Assembly (NCBI GenBank): GCA_951828535.1
Contig: OX639990.1
Location: forward strand, 3,553,905 to 3,617,904
Origin: an uncultured Candidatus Entotheonella sp.
GTDB lineage: Bacteria > Tectomicrobia > Entotheonellia > Entotheonellales > Entotheonellaceae
DNA: 64,000 nucleotides
Reading direction: 5' to 3'
Positions 29,721 through 40,005 of this stretch are shown one piece after another (positions within the stretch are counted from its first letter, which is position 1; every line of letters starts with the position of its first letter). The position numbers and the translations under genes were made by a program. The notes under the pieces were generated by a model. It saw nothing but the letters and a program-made list of their open reading frames with translations, had not been told where the DNA came from and made no database searches.

Positions 29721-31211
29721 TCACGACCTCTCTTCCGAAAGCATCTCGGCAAACAGAGCCGCTGTCCATTCAGAGGCGTCGAGGTGCCGCTGCAACAGGT
29801 CGCTCACGGATCCGCCCAGGGCGCCGAACCAGAAGTGGCGCAGCCAAGCGCCGCTGTCGGGGTTGCGGAACCAATCGGCGGCGAATTGCTGATGCAGCGT
29901 CTCCATGAGAACGCAGGCCAGGCTCTGGCTCCACAGGGCAGCGATCGATTCGTAGTGCCAATCGACATCGAGCAGATAGTATTCCGGCGCGTAATCGACG
30001 CAGCAGGCTTCCATCATCAAATCGCGGTAGGTGTCGGCGGCGCCGGCCAAGGAATCGGCGGTATACAGGTGGCGGGTGAACAGGAAACGGCCCAATTGCC
30101 GGCGCAGGCGGTACAGGCGGTCGAGTCGGCGCCACAGGCGGTAATTTTCGTCAACGTGCACGGACAGGTAGTGCCGCAGCCAGTCAGGGTGGGCAACCAA
30201 TTCGGCCAGCAGACAGGCGCTGCTGTCGGCGATGGCCGGGTCGGCGAGGAGACGGTGGACCAGCGGCAGGTCCGGGTCGGTGTGGGCCCACAACAACGCG
30301 CGGCCCAAGGCGCCGGCCCACAGTTCAGCGCCCTTGAGGCCGCTGATGGGCGGGTAAGCGAGGAAGACCTCGTCGGGAACGCGGAGCGCGAGGGCTTCCG
30401 GCGGGCCGAAGTGGCTGGGGCGTTCGCGCCAGGTCAGGCGGCCATCGGCGGTCGGGTCGAGGCCCAGGTGCCGGCAGCAGGCCTGCATGGCGGGCACCAG
30501 CGCGCCTGGCTGGTAATACTGCTGGTATTCGGCGAAGGTGAACATGGCCAGAACGTCGTGTCGGCGCAACTGGTTGAGCGGCAGGTGCAGGCGCTGCTTG
30601 ACTGCCCAGGCCAGCAGATCGGCGTACACCTCGCGGGTTTCATCCAGGACCTCAATTGCCGCATCCTGCTGCGCGACGGCGTCAATATCCGCGATGCGGC
30701 GCCACAGGTCGTCCGGGGAATCAAAGTCGAGGTCGGCGGCCACCCGCCGGTGCGTTTCGAAGCATGCCTCAAAGGGTTCATTAACGGTGCCAAGCTGCGC
30801 CACGACGGCCGATTCGATGGCCGCCCGCTGGTCGCGCCGGCGTTCGGCGGCCATGTGGGCAAAGGCGTGGCGCAGCGGGATGGCTTCCTCATCAACGTAA
30901 CAGGTGGCGCCTTGCAGCCGGGACTGAGCGGCGTGCCAAGCCGGCCGCAGCCTCTGTTGCACGTGCATACCGAGTCCCCAGGCGTTGAGGCGCCGCATGG
31001 CGGGCCGCTGCGCCGCCGGGGCATTGGCGCCGAGGTTGGCAAAAGCCTGGAGGGCGGAGATCGTGCAGGCGGATTCCGTCTGCGCCATCGCCTCGGCCAG
31101 TCTGCCATCCCGCGTCTCACCGGGCGGGGTGTCGAGGTGGGCCAAGGCGACGGTGCGGTGGTAAGTCTTGCAAGCGTCGAGGAGTTGGTCCGGGCTGTCG
31201 GTGAAGGCCAT
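29721..31211 (-). CDS. M3-peptidase-like helical protein lacking the zinc site
   Basis: A 496-residue, mostly helical soluble protein of unknown function. The C-terminal third resembles oligopeptidase F/M3-like peptidases: the region ELWAGALGRALLWAHTDPDL takes the place of the HExxH helix but has GALGR where HELGH is expected, and the following DSSACLLAELVAHPDWL lacks the glutamate ligand. The end (ALWSQSLACVLMETLHQQF; NPDSGAWLRHFW) fits the family closing segment. If homologous, it is a catalytically dead member. It lies between the MoaD-like gene and the broken gene. Confidence 0.5.
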   Translation of the reverse strand: MAFTDSPDQLLDACKTYHRTVALAHLDTPPGETRDGRLAEAMAQTESACTISALQAFANLGANAPAAQRPAMRRLNAWGLGMHVQQRLRPAWHAAQSRLQGATCYVDEEAIPLRHAFAHMAAERRRDQRAAIESAVVAQLGTVNEPFEACFETHRRVAADLDFDSPDDLWRRIADIDAVAQQDAAIEVLDETREVYADLLAWAVKQRLHLPLNQLRRHDVLAMFTFAEYQQYYQPGALVPAMQACCRHLGLDPTADGRLTWRERPSHFGPPEALALRVPDEVFLAYPPISGLKGAELWAGALGRALLWAHTDPDLPLVHRLLADPAIADSSACLLAELVAHPDWLRHYLSVHVDENYRLWRRLDRLYRLRRQLGRFLFTRHLYTADSLAGAADTYRDLMMEACCVDYAPEYYLLDVDWHYESIAALWSQSLACVLMETLHQQFAADWFRNPDSGAWLRHFWFGALGGSVSDLLQRHLDASEWTAALFAEMLSEERS

Positions 31212-31232
31212 AGGCGGTTTGCGGCCCCCGTC

Positions 31233-31514
31233 TTACCGGCGGCCGCCGGCGATCGCGGGGATGATGGCTAGCTCATCGCCGTCTTGCACAGCCGTTTTCT
31301 CGCCGTCCATGAAACGAATGTCCTCGTCGTTCAGATAGAGGTTGATGAATTTGCGGATGGCGCCGCTATCGTCGCACAGGCGCTCGCGAATGCCGGGAAA
31401 CCGCGTGTCAAGCTCGCCTACCACGCCATCAATGGTGGTGCCGCCGACTTCAACCGCGCTCTGATTCTGCGTGAACTTCTGCAATGGGGTGGGGATGCGT
31501 ACGACAACAGACAT
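31233..31514 (-). CDS. MoaD/ThiS-family ubiquitin-like sulfur carrier
   Basis: A 93-residue beta-grasp protein. The ending DGDELAIIPAIAGGRR carries the diglycine that is normally adenylated and thiocarboxylated, but two Arg residues follow it, so trimming would be needed before activation, as known for some CysO/QbsE-like carriers processed by JAMM proteases. The FINLYLNDEDIRFMDG central segment is typical of small archaeal-type modifier or CysO-like members. It lies between the M3-like gene and ppiD; no activating enzyme is adjacent. Confidence 0.8.
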   Translation of the reverse strand: MSVVVRIPTPLQKFTQNQSAVEVGGTTIDGVVGELDTRFPGIRERLCDDSGAIRKFINLYLNDEDIRFMDGEKTAVQDGDELAIIPAIAGGRR

Positions 31515-31630
31515 ATCGACTCCTTCCTGAACACGATTGGCACGCCGTGCACTTCCGGCAAGCCACGAAACGTGCGCGTTTGACCGATGGCCTTGAGTCT
31601 GTATCGACCGGGACGGTCAGCGGCACGGAC

Positions 31631-33565
31631 TTAGAAAACATATTGTGAGTTAACCACCAAGTCGCCGTCGCGCAGCAATTGCTGATACTGCGCGGCGAGG
31701 GACTCCTGAAACGCCTGGACCAGTTGGTTTTGCTTCTGAGCAAGCAGTTGCTGGCGGTAGTCCTGCAGGTCTGCCTTGAAGGTGCTCATATTGGCATCGC
31801 GGTACTCGATGACCTGAACCACGTAGGTGCGGTCGCCCTCGCCGACCGCCTCGCCTTCGTTGGGTTGCAGCTGAAACGCCGCGCGGCGGAATTCGCTCAC
31901 GTTGCCGAGGGCGGGAATCGGCTCGTTGCGCCTGAACCAGCCGGTCTCGGTCACTTGTAACTCCAGGGCACCAGCCAACTCCGCCAGCGATGCGCCGTCG
32001 CGCAATTTCGTTACCCATTCGGCACCCGTTTCCGAAGCTAGGTCGGCACCCTTGCTGTCGCGCGCGTCCCGGGTGACGCGCTCCAAGACGTCCTCCAGCG
32101 GCGGCACCTTGTCCAGCTGGGTCTCGGCGACCTGGAAGATATAATGGTTGCCGTTCGCGCCGACCACCGCATCGACGGCCTGCCCGCGCAATGTGAAGGC
32201 CCGGCCGATGAGCTGCGGCGCCCCGGCCAGTTCCTCAATGAACCCGGCGGCTTCCAAGAAGGGCGTGGTCTCCACTTCCAGGCCGTGCTGGTCCGCCAAT
32301 TCCGCGAACCGCTCCGGCGCCTCATCCATCGCGACCACGAGATCGTCCACGAAGACCAAGGCGGCTTCGCGGGCCTTCTCGTCCTGGAGGGCGTCGATCA
32401 CTTCCTGTCGCGCCTCCCCGAGTGGCTTGATGCCGGCTTCCATCCGCTCCTCGACCCGCAGGATGTGGAACCCTAACGCGGTGCGCACCAAGTCGCTGAG
32501 TTCTCCCACGGGCAGCGAAAAAGCGGCCTCTTCAAACGGTGGCATCATCTGGCCGCGCGGGAAGAAGCCGAGATCACCGCCCGCCTCGGCGGTGCCATCA
32601 TCTTCGGAGTGTTCGGCCGCCGCGGCCGCGAAGTCGGCGCCGCCGCGCAGATCGTCGAGCACGCTCTGAGCGAGACTGCGCGCCCGTTCCTCCCGCTCCG
32701 CAGAGGCGCTCTCGGGCAGTCTGAACAGAATGTGCCGGACGCGCGCCTCCCCGCGTTGGACAAAGGCTTCCGGCTGGCTGTCGTAATACGCCTGGAGCTC
32801 ATCCTCGGAGAATTCTCTCGTCACCCGAAAGGGCTCCGGGGTCACGGTGAGGTAGCGAATCTGGCGCCGCTCCGGCTCGCGGTAGGATTCCCTGCGGGTT
32901 TCGTAATGCGTCTTCACCTCATCATCACTGACGGTGGCTTGGGCCTCGAACAGGCTCGGGACGAGGGTGACGTAGCGCACGTTCACCTGCTGATGCTCGT
33001 GGCGGTACGTCTGTTCGGCCTCAGCGTCGGTGATTTGGGCACCCTGTTGCACCAGGGCGAAGACCTTGGACTGCATCAGGCTGCGGCGCTGTTCATCCTC
33101 GAATTGTTGCATGGATACGGGGGGTACCACGCTCGCCAGGGCGGCGCGGTAGCGGTCGGAATCGAATTGCCCCGGTGGGTTCTGAAAACCGGGCTGGCGG
33201 GCGATGTGGGCATAGAGCTCGGCGTCGGTGACCCCCAGGCGGTTTTCTTCCGCTATGCGCAGGAGCAAGGCGCGGCTGACGATTTGCTCGAGGGCCATCT
33301 GGCGGAAGTTGAAGTGCTCGCGCAGGTCCATGTCGGGCTGGTTGCCGAAAACCTGCCGGTATTGTCGATACAGGGCGTTCTGGGTGCGCTGGAATTCAGC
33401 TGCCTCGATCCCCTGGCCCCACAGCGTGGCCACTTCCGTGCGCGCCGGGCCGGAACTGGACTGCACGCCCCAGGAATAGAATATTGTTACTACAAAGGCA
33501 AGGACGACAGCCCACAGCACGCCCTTGATCATCCATGCCGAGGACTCGCGCATCTGTTTTAACAT
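31631..33565 (-). CDS. PpiD/SurA-like membrane-anchored peptidyl-prolyl isomerase
   Basis: A 644-residue periplasmic foldase with one N-terminal membrane helix ([20 protein letters not shown]), a SurA-N-like region ([20 protein letters not shown]), and a parvulin domain with [20 protein letters not shown] and [20 protein letters not shown]. This is the layout of PpiD, which assists outer-membrane and exported proteins at the Sec exit. A SurA-type C-terminal repeat follows. It is the first gene of the minus-strand group ending at mfd and is divergent from dprA. Confidence 0.88.
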   Translation of the reverse strand: MLKQMRESSAWMIKGVLWAVVLAFVVTIFYSWGVQSSSGPARTEVATLWGQGIEAAEFQRTQNALYRQYRQVFGNQPDMDLREHFNFRQMALEQIVSRALLLRIAEENRLGVTDAELYAHIARQPGFQNPPGQFDSDRYRAALASVVPPVSMQQFEDEQRRSLMQSKVFALVQQGAQITDAEAEQTYRHEHQQVNVRYVTLVPSLFEAQATVSDDEVKTHYETRRESYREPERRQIRYLTVTPEPFRVTREFSEDELQAYYDSQPEAFVQRGEARVRHILFRLPESASAEREERARSLAQSVLDDLRGGADFAAAAAEHSEDDGTAEAGGDLGFFPRGQMMPPFEEAAFSLPVGELSDLVRTALGFHILRVEERMEAGIKPLGEARQEVIDALQDEKAREAALVFVDDLVVAMDEAPERFAELADQHGLEVETTPFLEAAGFIEELAGAPQLIGRAFTLRGQAVDAVVGANGNHYIFQVAETQLDKVPPLEDVLERVTRDARDSKGADLASETGAEWVTKLRDGASLAELAGALELQVTETGWFRRNEPIPALGNVSEFRRAAFQLQPNEGEAVGEGDRTYVVQVIEYRDANMSTFKADLQDYRQQLLAQKQNQLVQAFQESLAAQYQQLLRDGDLVVNSQYVF

Positions 33566-33732
33566 CAGAATCCCCCTGAATACCGGCCAAGCATCGCGGC
33601 CCTGGAATGAAGCCGTTGTTGCCGATTCCGTTTCTCGTTATAGTGAAACACCCTGGGCAGGGTTTCCGCAAAGCAGTTTGGGCGCGGAAGTCGTGACTAT
33701 AACGTAAACCCCAGCGGGTTGTAAACGCCGCG

Positions 33733-34857
33733 ATGACTTCCACGATTTCCTCCAATGCCGCATCCTGGTTAGCCCTTAACATGGTATGCGACAACTGGCC
33801 CGCCGTGCGCGGGCACATCGCCCGGCATACAGCGACGCCGGACGACCTGTCGCGATTGCAGCGTCACGGCGTGCCGCAATTGGAGCGGGTCGTTCCCGGC
33901 CTCCGCGACAAACTGGCGGCGGTGCGGCAAGGCGCGGCCTTCGCGCAGGAATGCGAACGCCTGGAGGCCAACTGGGCGCAGCTCGTCACCTTTGTCGACG
34001 CGGCGTACCCCGACCTGTTGCGCTGGCTGCCGGACCCGCCGCCGGTGCTGTACGTGCGCGGCGAGTTGCTGCCCGAGGACCAACTGGCCATGGCGGTGGT
34101 CGGGTCGCGCCGGCCGAGCCACTACGGCCAGTTGATGGCCAAGCGTTTCGGCACCGAACTGGCGGAGCATGGTTTCACGGTTGTCAGCGGTCTGGCGCGT
34201 GGGATTGATAGCCTGGCGCATCAAGGCGCGCTGCAGGCCGGCGGCAGGACCATTGCGGTGCTCGGCTGCGGCGTCAATCGCATCTACCCCGCCGAGCACC
34301 GCCGTTTGTATGACGCCATTCGTGACCAGGGCGCCGTGGTGTCGGAGTTTGCCTTCGACACCAAGCCCGACCGCTGGAATTTTCCGCGCCGCAACCGCAT
34401 CATCAGCGGCCTGTCCTTGGGTGTGCTGGTGGTAGAAGCCTCTGACCGTAGCGGCTCGCTGCACACCGCGCACCATGCCGTCGAGCAGGGCCGCGAGGTG
34501 TTCGCGGTGCCGGGCCGCATCGATGTCGAGAGCAGCCGCGGCACACACCGCTTGATCCAAGGAGGTGCCAAGTTGATAACTGGTGTCGGCGACATTCTGG
34601 ACGAGTTGCCCGATGCGGTGCGCACCGCGGCTTTGCAGCAGCACGCCGCCGCGCAGGCGCTCGTCGAGGAGGCGCCGGCCGATCTGTCGCTGCAGGAATC
34701 GCAGATTCTGGCGCTGCTCGGCGGCGAGGAGAGCCACATCGAAACGGTGATTCACGCCAGCCAATTGCCAGCCCACGTTGTCGCCAGTATATTAGCTACC
34801 CTTGAGTTGCGAGGCATGGTGCGGCAGTTCCCAGGCAAATTTTTCGCACGAAGTTGA
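33733..34857 (+). CDS. dprA: DNA-processing protein DprA
   Basis: A 374-residue DprA/Smf. The central Rossmann-like domain has VVGSRRPSHYGQLMAKRFG, VSGLARGIDSLAHQGAL and GCGVNRIYPAEHRRLYD, and RRNRIISGLS is the canonical block; the N-terminus is a SAM/HhH-like helical part and the C-terminus (QESQILALLGGEESHIE) a winged-helix domain. DprA loads RecA on incoming single-stranded DNA during transformation. With the type IV pilus genes this makes natural competence plausible, though comEC-type genes are not in view. It is 47 bases upstream of topA. Confidence 0.95.
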   Translation: MTSTISSNAASWLALNMVCDNWPAVRGHIARHTATPDDLSRLQRHGVPQLERVVPGLRDKLAAVRQGAAFAQECERLEANWAQLVTFVDAAYPDLLRWLPDPPPVLYVRGELLPEDQLAMAVVGSRRPSHYGQLMAKRFGTELAEHGFTVVSGLARGIDSLAHQGALQAGGRTIAVLGCGVNRIYPAEHRRLYDAIRDQGAVVSEFAFDTKPDRWNFPRRNRIISGLSLGVLVVEASDRSGSLHTAHHAVEQGREVFAVPGRIDVESSRGTHRLIQGGAKLITGVGDILDELPDAVRTAALQQHAAAQALVEEAPADLSLQESQILALLGGEESHIETVIHASQLPAHVVASILATLELRGMVRQFPGKFFARS

Positions 34858-34904
34858 TCTCGACACTTCGGATGACCCCCGGCACGTGGGAGTGATGACG
34901 GATC

Positions 34905-37202
34905 ATGGCAAAATCTCTGATTATTGTTGAATCCCCGGCGAAAGCGCGGACGATCAAAAAATATCTGGGTCCAGACTACACGGTGAAGGCCTCGGTGGGG
35001 CACGTGAAGGACCTTCCCAAGCGGCGTCTGGGCATCGACACGGCGCACGATTTCACACCGGAGTACGTCACCATCCAGGGCAAGAAAAAGGTGCTGCAGG
35101 AACTGCGCTCGGAGGCCAAAAAAGCGGCGCAGGTGTTCCTGGCGCCAGACCCGGACCGCGAGGGCGAGGCGATTGCCTGGCACATTGCCGGCGAACTGAA
35201 TCAGACGCCCCCGGATCAGGTGTACCGTGTGCTGTTGAACGAGATCACCCGCAAGGGCGTGTCCGAGGCGTTGCAAAATCCCGGACGCATTGACGAACAC
35301 AAGGTGTCGGCGCAGCAGGCGCGCCGTCTGCTCGACCGGCTGGTCGGCTACAAAATCAGCCCGTTGCTGTGGCAGAACGTTCAAGGGGGTTTGAGCGCCG
35401 GGCGGGTGCAGTCGGTGGCGCTGCGCATCATCTGCGACCGTGAACAGGCCATTAAGGCGTTCGTGCCGCGCGAGTATTGGAGCATCAACGCCACGATGGC
35501 GGCGGACCCGGAGAAGCCATTCAAGGCATACCTGCACGCCATTGAGGGCAAGAAGGCGAAAATCGCCACCGGGGATGAGGCCGAACGCATCGTGGCTGAC
35601 TTGCGCGGCGCGAAATACGTAGTCACCCGGGTCCGCAAAACGGCCAGGCAGCGCCAACCCGCCCCGCCCTTTACCACCAGCACCCTGCAACAGGAGGCGG
35701 TGCGCAAGCTGCGGTTCACCGCCCAGCGCGCCATGCGGGTGGCGCAGCGGCTATACGAGGGGTTGCCCATCGGCGACGCCGGCGAGACCGGCCTGATCAC
35801 CTACATGCGGACCGATTCGACACGATTGGCCGATGACGCCGTGCAGGAAACGCAAGCCTACATCGCCGAGCATTACGGCAAGGATTACGTAGCGGCGAAG
35901 CCCCGCAAACACCGCCAGCAAAGGGGGGCGCAGGAGGCGCACGAGGCCATCCGGCCCACGTCGGTGCTGCGCTCGCCGGACAGCCTCAAGCCGCACCTAT
36001 CCCCCGAGCAGTTTGCTCTCTATAGGCTGATCTGGAACCGACTGGTGGCCAGCCAGATGAGCGCGGCGGTCATCGACCAGACGCGGGTTGACGTAGAAGC
36101 GGCGCCGTATGCGTTTCGCGCCACTGGCGCGGTGATGCGCTTCGCGGGCTTTACGGTGGTGTACGAGGAATCGCAGCCCGATAACCCCGCCAATGAGGAC
36201 GACGGCCAAAACCCGACGCTGCCGCCGCTGCAGGAGGGTCAACAGGTGGAAGTCCGCGAGCTGGTGCCCAATCAGCATTTTACGCAGCCGCCGCCGCGTT
36301 ATACCGAGGCTTCTCTGGTCAGCGAGCTGGAAAAACTCGGCATCGGACGGCCCAGCACCTACGCCTCCATCCTCAGCACGCTGCGAGACCGACAGTACGT
36401 AGAGGACCAGGAGCGCAAGCTCCTGCCCACCGAACTCGGCATCACCATCACCGGTCTATTGGTCGAAAATTTCCCCGATCTGTTGAACGTGCAGTTCACC
36501 GCTCAGTTGGAGGACAAGCTCGATCAGATCGAGGCGGGTCGACACGACTGGGTGGACACCTTGCACGACTTCTACGAATCCTTCGAGGTGGATTTGCAGC
36601 GCGCCACGCAGAAAATGCGCGGCATCAAGAAGGAAGTCGAAGAGACCGACGAAGTGTGCGACAAATGCGGCAGCAGCATGGTGATTCGCTGGGGACGGTT
36701 CGGACGTTTCATGGCCTGCTCGGCCTATCCGAAGTGCAAAAACACCGCCGAACTGCCGTCGTCCACAAATGGCGCCGAACAGACCACCCAGCAGCCGCAA
36801 ACCGAAACGCTCTGCGACAAATGTGGCAAACCGATGGCCGTGCGGCGCGGGCGGTTCGGGGAGTTTCTGGCTTGCACCGGTTATCCCGAATGCAAGACGA
36901 CGCGCCCGCTCGCCGGGGTGGTCATGGATTGTCCCGAGGACGGCTGCGGTGGTGTCATCGTGCAGCGGCGCTCGCGGCGCGGGCGCATTTTCTACGGTTG
37001 TAACAATTATCCGACATGTACGTTCACCACCTGGCAGCGTCCGGTGCCGCAGTCGTGTGCGCAGTGTGCTGCACCGTATCTCCTCGAAAAACGCACCAAG
37101 AAGGCGGTCACCCTGCGCTGCTCCAAGTGCGGTACCGAAACGGCGGCCGAAGAGATTACGGCGTCTCAAGACGCGGCGGAACCGCAAGCAGTTTCGCCAT
37201 GA
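34905..37202 (+). CDS. topA: DNA topoisomerase I
   Basis: A 765-residue type IA topoisomerase. The TOPRIM domain starts with SLIIVESPAKARTIKKYLG and includes the DPDREGEAIAWHIA acidic motif. The catalytic tyrosine is Tyr300 in LITYMRTDSTRL. Four C-terminal zinc ribbons follow, the first two CDKCGSS and CDKCGKP. The enzyme relaxes negative supercoils. Its stop overlaps the trmFO start (ATGA), so translation is probably coupled. Confidence 0.97.
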   Translation: MAKSLIIVESPAKARTIKKYLGPDYTVKASVGHVKDLPKRRLGIDTAHDFTPEYVTIQGKKKVLQELRSEAKKAAQVFLAPDPDREGEAIAWHIAGELNQTPPDQVYRVLLNEITRKGVSEALQNPGRIDEHKVSAQQARRLLDRLVGYKISPLLWQNVQGGLSAGRVQSVALRIICDREQAIKAFVPREYWSINATMAADPEKPFKAYLHAIEGKKAKIATGDEAERIVADLRGAKYVVTRVRKTARQRQPAPPFTTSTLQQEAVRKLRFTAQRAMRVAQRLYEGLPIGDAGETGLITYMRTDSTRLADDAVQETQAYIAEHYGKDYVAAKPRKHRQQRGAQEAHEAIRPTSVLRSPDSLKPHLSPEQFALYRLIWNRLVASQMSAAVIDQTRVDVEAAPYAFRATGAVMRFAGFTVVYEESQPDNPANEDDGQNPTLPPLQEGQQVEVRELVPNQHFTQPPPRYTEASLVSELEKLGIGRPSTYASILSTLRDRQYVEDQERKLLPTELGITITGLLVENFPDLLNVQFTAQLEDKLDQIEAGRHDWVDTLHDFYESFEVDLQRATQKMRGIKKEVEETDEVCDKCGSSMVIRWGRFGRFMACSAYPKCKNTAELPSSTNGAEQTTQQPQTETLCDKCGKPMAVRRGRFGEFLACTGYPECKTTRPLAGVVMDCPEDGCGGVIVQRRSRRGRIFYGCNNYPTCTFTTWQRPVPQSCAQCAAPYLLEKRTKKAVTLRCSKCGTETAAEEITASQDAAEPQAVSP

Positions 37203-38512
37203 ACAATCACCCCATCACGGTGATTGGCGGCGGTCTGGCGGGCACCGAGGCGGCTTTCCAGATCGCCAGCCGCGGGGTGTCGGTCCGGCTTTACGAAATG
37301 CGTCCCCAAACGCCCACCCGCGTGCACCACTCCGATTTCCTCGGCGAGTTGGTGTGCAGTAATTCCCTGAAAGCGGATACTCTGTCGTCGGCGCACGGCT
37401 TGCTGAAAGCCGAAATGCGGCACCTCAACTCGCTGGTGCTGCGCGCCGCCGATGCCTGTCGCGTGCCGGCGGGGTCGGCGCTGGCGGTCGACCGGGAACA
37501 GTTTGCGCGCTATCTCACTGACGCTGTTTGCCGCCATCCTGGCATCACGTTAATTCGGGAAGAGGTGACGGAACTCCCGTCGGACGGTTTTGTCATTGTC
37601 GCCAGCGGTCCTCTGACCTCGGAGGCGCTGACCGCCGACATCCAGCGTCATGTGGGGGCTGAGCAGCTGTATTTTTACGACGCCTTGTCGCCCATCGTGG
37701 CTGCCGATTCGATCGATTACACCAAGACTTTCTTCGCCTCGCGCTACGACCGCGGTGACGGCAAGGATTACCTCAATTGCGCCTTGGACCGCGACCTGTA
37801 CGAGCAGCTATGCGACGCCTTGTGCAATGCCGAGTGCGTGGCGCTGCACGCGGTGGAGCGGGAGTTGTTTTTCGAGGGTTGCCTGCCGGTCGAGGAAATG
37901 GCGCGCCGCGGTCCGCAGACCCTGGCTTTCGGGCCGCTCAAACCGGTGGGCCTGACGCCGCCGGATCAACCGCGGCCGCACGCCGTGGTGCAACTTCGCC
38001 TTGAGGATCGTCTGCGCAGCGCCTACAACATGGTGGGCTTTCAGACGCGTCTGAAATACGGCGAGCAACGCCGTATTTTGCGCATGATTCCCGGCCTGGA
38101 GCAGGCGGTGTTTCTGCGCCTGGGCTCGGTGCACCGAAATACCTTCCTGAACGCGCCGCGCCTGCTGCTGCCGACACTGCAAACAAAGCGCGACCCGAAC
38201 CTGCTGTTTGCTGGGCAAATAACTGGGGTGGAAGGGTACGTGGAATCGGCCGCGACCGGCCTGCTGGCCGGGATCAACGCGGTCGCCCTGTCCCATGGCG
38301 CCGCGCCGGTGGTGCCGCCGGCGACCTCGGCGCATGGGGCCTTGGTGCATTACATCTCCGGGGCGTGCCCCGACACTTTTCAGCCGATGAACATCAACTT
38401 CGGGCTGTTGCCCGCTTTGCCAACGCCGGTGAGCCGCAAGCGGCTGCGGCGCGAGGCCATGATCGACCGCGCCTTGACGGATTTGCGGACTTGGCAGCAG
38501 AAGGTGGCATAA
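37199..38512 (+). CDS. trmFO: Methylenetetrahydrofolate-tRNA-(uracil-54-C5)-methyltransferase TrmFO
   Basis: A 437-residue FAD/folate enzyme from ATG 37199, overlapping the topA stop by four bases. The FAD motif VIGGGLAGTEAAFQ, the YEMRPQTPTRVHHSDFLGEL block and LVCSNSLKAD are diagnostic; SGACPDTFQPMNINFGLLP is the typical end. It makes m5U54 in tRNA with methylenetetrahydrofolate as carbon donor. Gammaproteobacteria use the SAM-dependent TrmA instead, so its presence helps exclude that class. Confidence 0.97.
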   Translation: MNNHPITVIGGGLAGTEAAFQIASRGVSVRLYEMRPQTPTRVHHSDFLGELVCSNSLKADTLSSAHGLLKAEMRHLNSLVLRAADACRVPAGSALAVDREQFARYLTDAVCRHPGITLIREEVTELPSDGFVIVASGPLTSEALTADIQRHVGAEQLYFYDALSPIVAADSIDYTKTFFASRYDRGDGKDYLNCALDRDLYEQLCDALCNAECVALHAVERELFFEGCLPVEEMARRGPQTLAFGPLKPVGLTPPDQPRPHAVVQLRLEDRLRSAYNMVGFQTRLKYGEQRRILRMIPGLEQAVFLRLGSVHRNTFLNAPRLLLPTLQTKRDPNLLFAGQITGVEGYVESAATGLLAGINAVALSHGAAPVVPPATSAHGALVHYISGACPDTFQPMNINFGLLPALPTPVSRKRLRREAMIDRALTDLRTWQQKVA

Positions 38513-38516
38513 CGCG

Positions 38517-39458
38517 ATGCAGACCTACCTGAACGTTTTTCGAACCCATCTTGAGGACGAGCGGCAAGTGTCGCCCCACACCGTGCGCAACTACCTGAGC
38601 GATCTGCGGCAATTCCTGCAGGTCGTGGCGCAGGCGAGGGGAGAGGAGGCCGCACCGCTCAGTCATCCCGAACAGATCGATGCCGGTATGATCCGTACGT
38701 ATCTCAAGGTCCTGTATCAGCGGGGCGCCGAGGCAAGGACGTTGGGGCGCAAGCTGGCGAGCTTGCGCAGTTTTCTACAATTGATGGAGCGCCGCGGGCA
38801 CGTCGACAGCAACGCCGCCCGCGCTGTTCGCATACCCAAGGCGCCACGCCCGCTGCCCAACACGCTGCCGATTGATCACGTGTTCGCGCTGCTCGACACG
38901 CCGCAGGAGCCTAAGACCGAAATGGCCGTTCCGTGGATGCGTCAGCGCGATCAGGCCATCCTGGAACTGTTCTACGCCAGCGGTGTTCGCGTCAGCGAGT
39001 TGGCGGCCCTCGACGTGCAGAGCATCGACCTTGGGACGGGCGCTATGCGGGTGCTCGGCAAGGGCAATCGCGAGCGCCAGGTGTTCTTCGGCAAGACCGC
39101 TGCTCAGGCCCTGCGGGATTACCTCGAAGCGCGGGAGATCGGCGGCATTGGGCAGTCCGAGACAGCGCTTTTTCTCAACCGTCACGGGCACCGGCTCAGC
39201 ACGCGCGGGGTGCAGTTGATCATCAAAAAACACTGCCGCCGCACCGGCATCTCTACCCGTACCAGCCCGCACACCTTGCGGCACGCCTTCGCCACGCACT
39301 TGCTGGACAACGGCGCCGATCTGCGCAGCATCCAGGAACTGCTGGGGCACCAGCAGCTTTCCACCACGCAGAAATATACCCACGTGAGCGTCGACCGCAT
39401 GCTCGACGTGTACGACCGGGCGCATCCACGTGCGCGGCGGTCGCAGGGGAAGACATGA
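38517..39458 (+). CDS. xerC: Tyrosine recombinase XerC
   Basis: A 313-residue tyrosine recombinase four bases after trmFO. The catalytic residues are seen: Arg158 in [29 protein letters not shown] supplying His and Arg, [14 protein letters not shown] with the nucleophile Tyr287. The N-terminal SAM-like domain ([17 protein letters not shown]) is standard. With XerD it resolves chromosome dimers at dif; position in the topA-trmFO-hslVU cluster marks it as the housekeeping XerC rather than a mobile-element integrase. It overlaps hslV. Confidence 0.95.
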   Translation: MQTYLNVFRTHLEDERQVSPHTVRNYLSDLRQFLQVVAQARGEEAAPLSHPEQIDAGMIRTYLKVLYQRGAEARTLGRKLASLRSFLQLMERRGHVDSNAARAVRIPKAPRPLPNTLPIDHVFALLDTPQEPKTEMAVPWMRQRDQAILELFYASGVRVSELAALDVQSIDLGTGAMRVLGKGNRERQVFFGKTAAQALRDYLEAREIGGIGQSETALFLNRHGHRLSTRGVQLIIKKHCRRTGISTRTSPHTLRHAFATHLLDNGADLRSIQELLGHQQLSTTQKYTHVSVDRMLDVYDRAHPRARRSQGKT

Positions 39459-39982
39459 TTCGCAGCACGACCGTCTTATGTGTGCGTCACAACGGTCAGG
39501 TGGCGATGGCGGGCGACGGCCAGGTGAGTTTCAACACCACCGTCATGAAGCACCAAGCTCGCAAGATCCGCAAGGTGCATCATGATCAGGTGCTGACCGG
39601 TTTCGCCGGCGCCGCCGCCGATGCCTTCACGCTGGTTGACCGTTTCGAGACCAAGCTGGAGGAGTATCAGGGCAGTCTGATCCGCGCGGCTGTGGAGCTG
39701 GCCAAGGATTGGCGGGCAGACCGTGTGCTGCGACGCCTGGAGGCGATGCTGGCCGTGGCGGACCGGGAGACCTCGTTGATTCTCTCAGGTACAGGCGATA
39801 TTATTGAGCCCGACGATGGCATTATTGGTATTGGTTCCGGTGGTTCGTACGCCTTGGCCGCCGCTCGCGCTTTGCAGCAGCATACGCAACTCAGCGCCTG
39901 TGAGATTGCCGAAACGGCCATGCGTATCGCCGCTGATATCTGCATCTATACGAATGACCACCTCAGCGTCGAAGAGCTTTAA
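39455..39982 (+). CDS. hslV: ATP-dependent protease peptidase subunit HslV
   Basis: A 175-residue proteasome-like peptidase starting at ATG 39455, overlapping xerC. The short propeptide MIRS precedes [10 protein letters not shown], where the first Thr becomes the N-terminal nucleophile after processing. [20 protein letters not shown] and [18 protein letters not shown] are canonical. It forms the double hexamer core capped by HslU, encoded 23 bases downstream. Confidence 0.97.
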   Translation: MIRSTTVLCVRHNGQVAMAGDGQVSFNTTVMKHQARKIRKVHHDQVLTGFAGAAADAFTLVDRFETKLEEYQGSLIRAAVELAKDWRADRVLRRLEAMLAVADRETSLILSGTGDIIEPDDGIIGIGSGGSYALAAARALQQHTQLSACEIAETAMRIAADICIYTNDHLSVEEL

Positions 39983-40005
39983 CCCTCCCCTCAGCAGGTT
40001 GCCGT

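Noticed and set aside
38517-39458. XerC considered as a mobile-element integrase
   Set aside because: It sits in the conserved topA-trmFO-xerC-hslVU order and has housekeeping XerC features.
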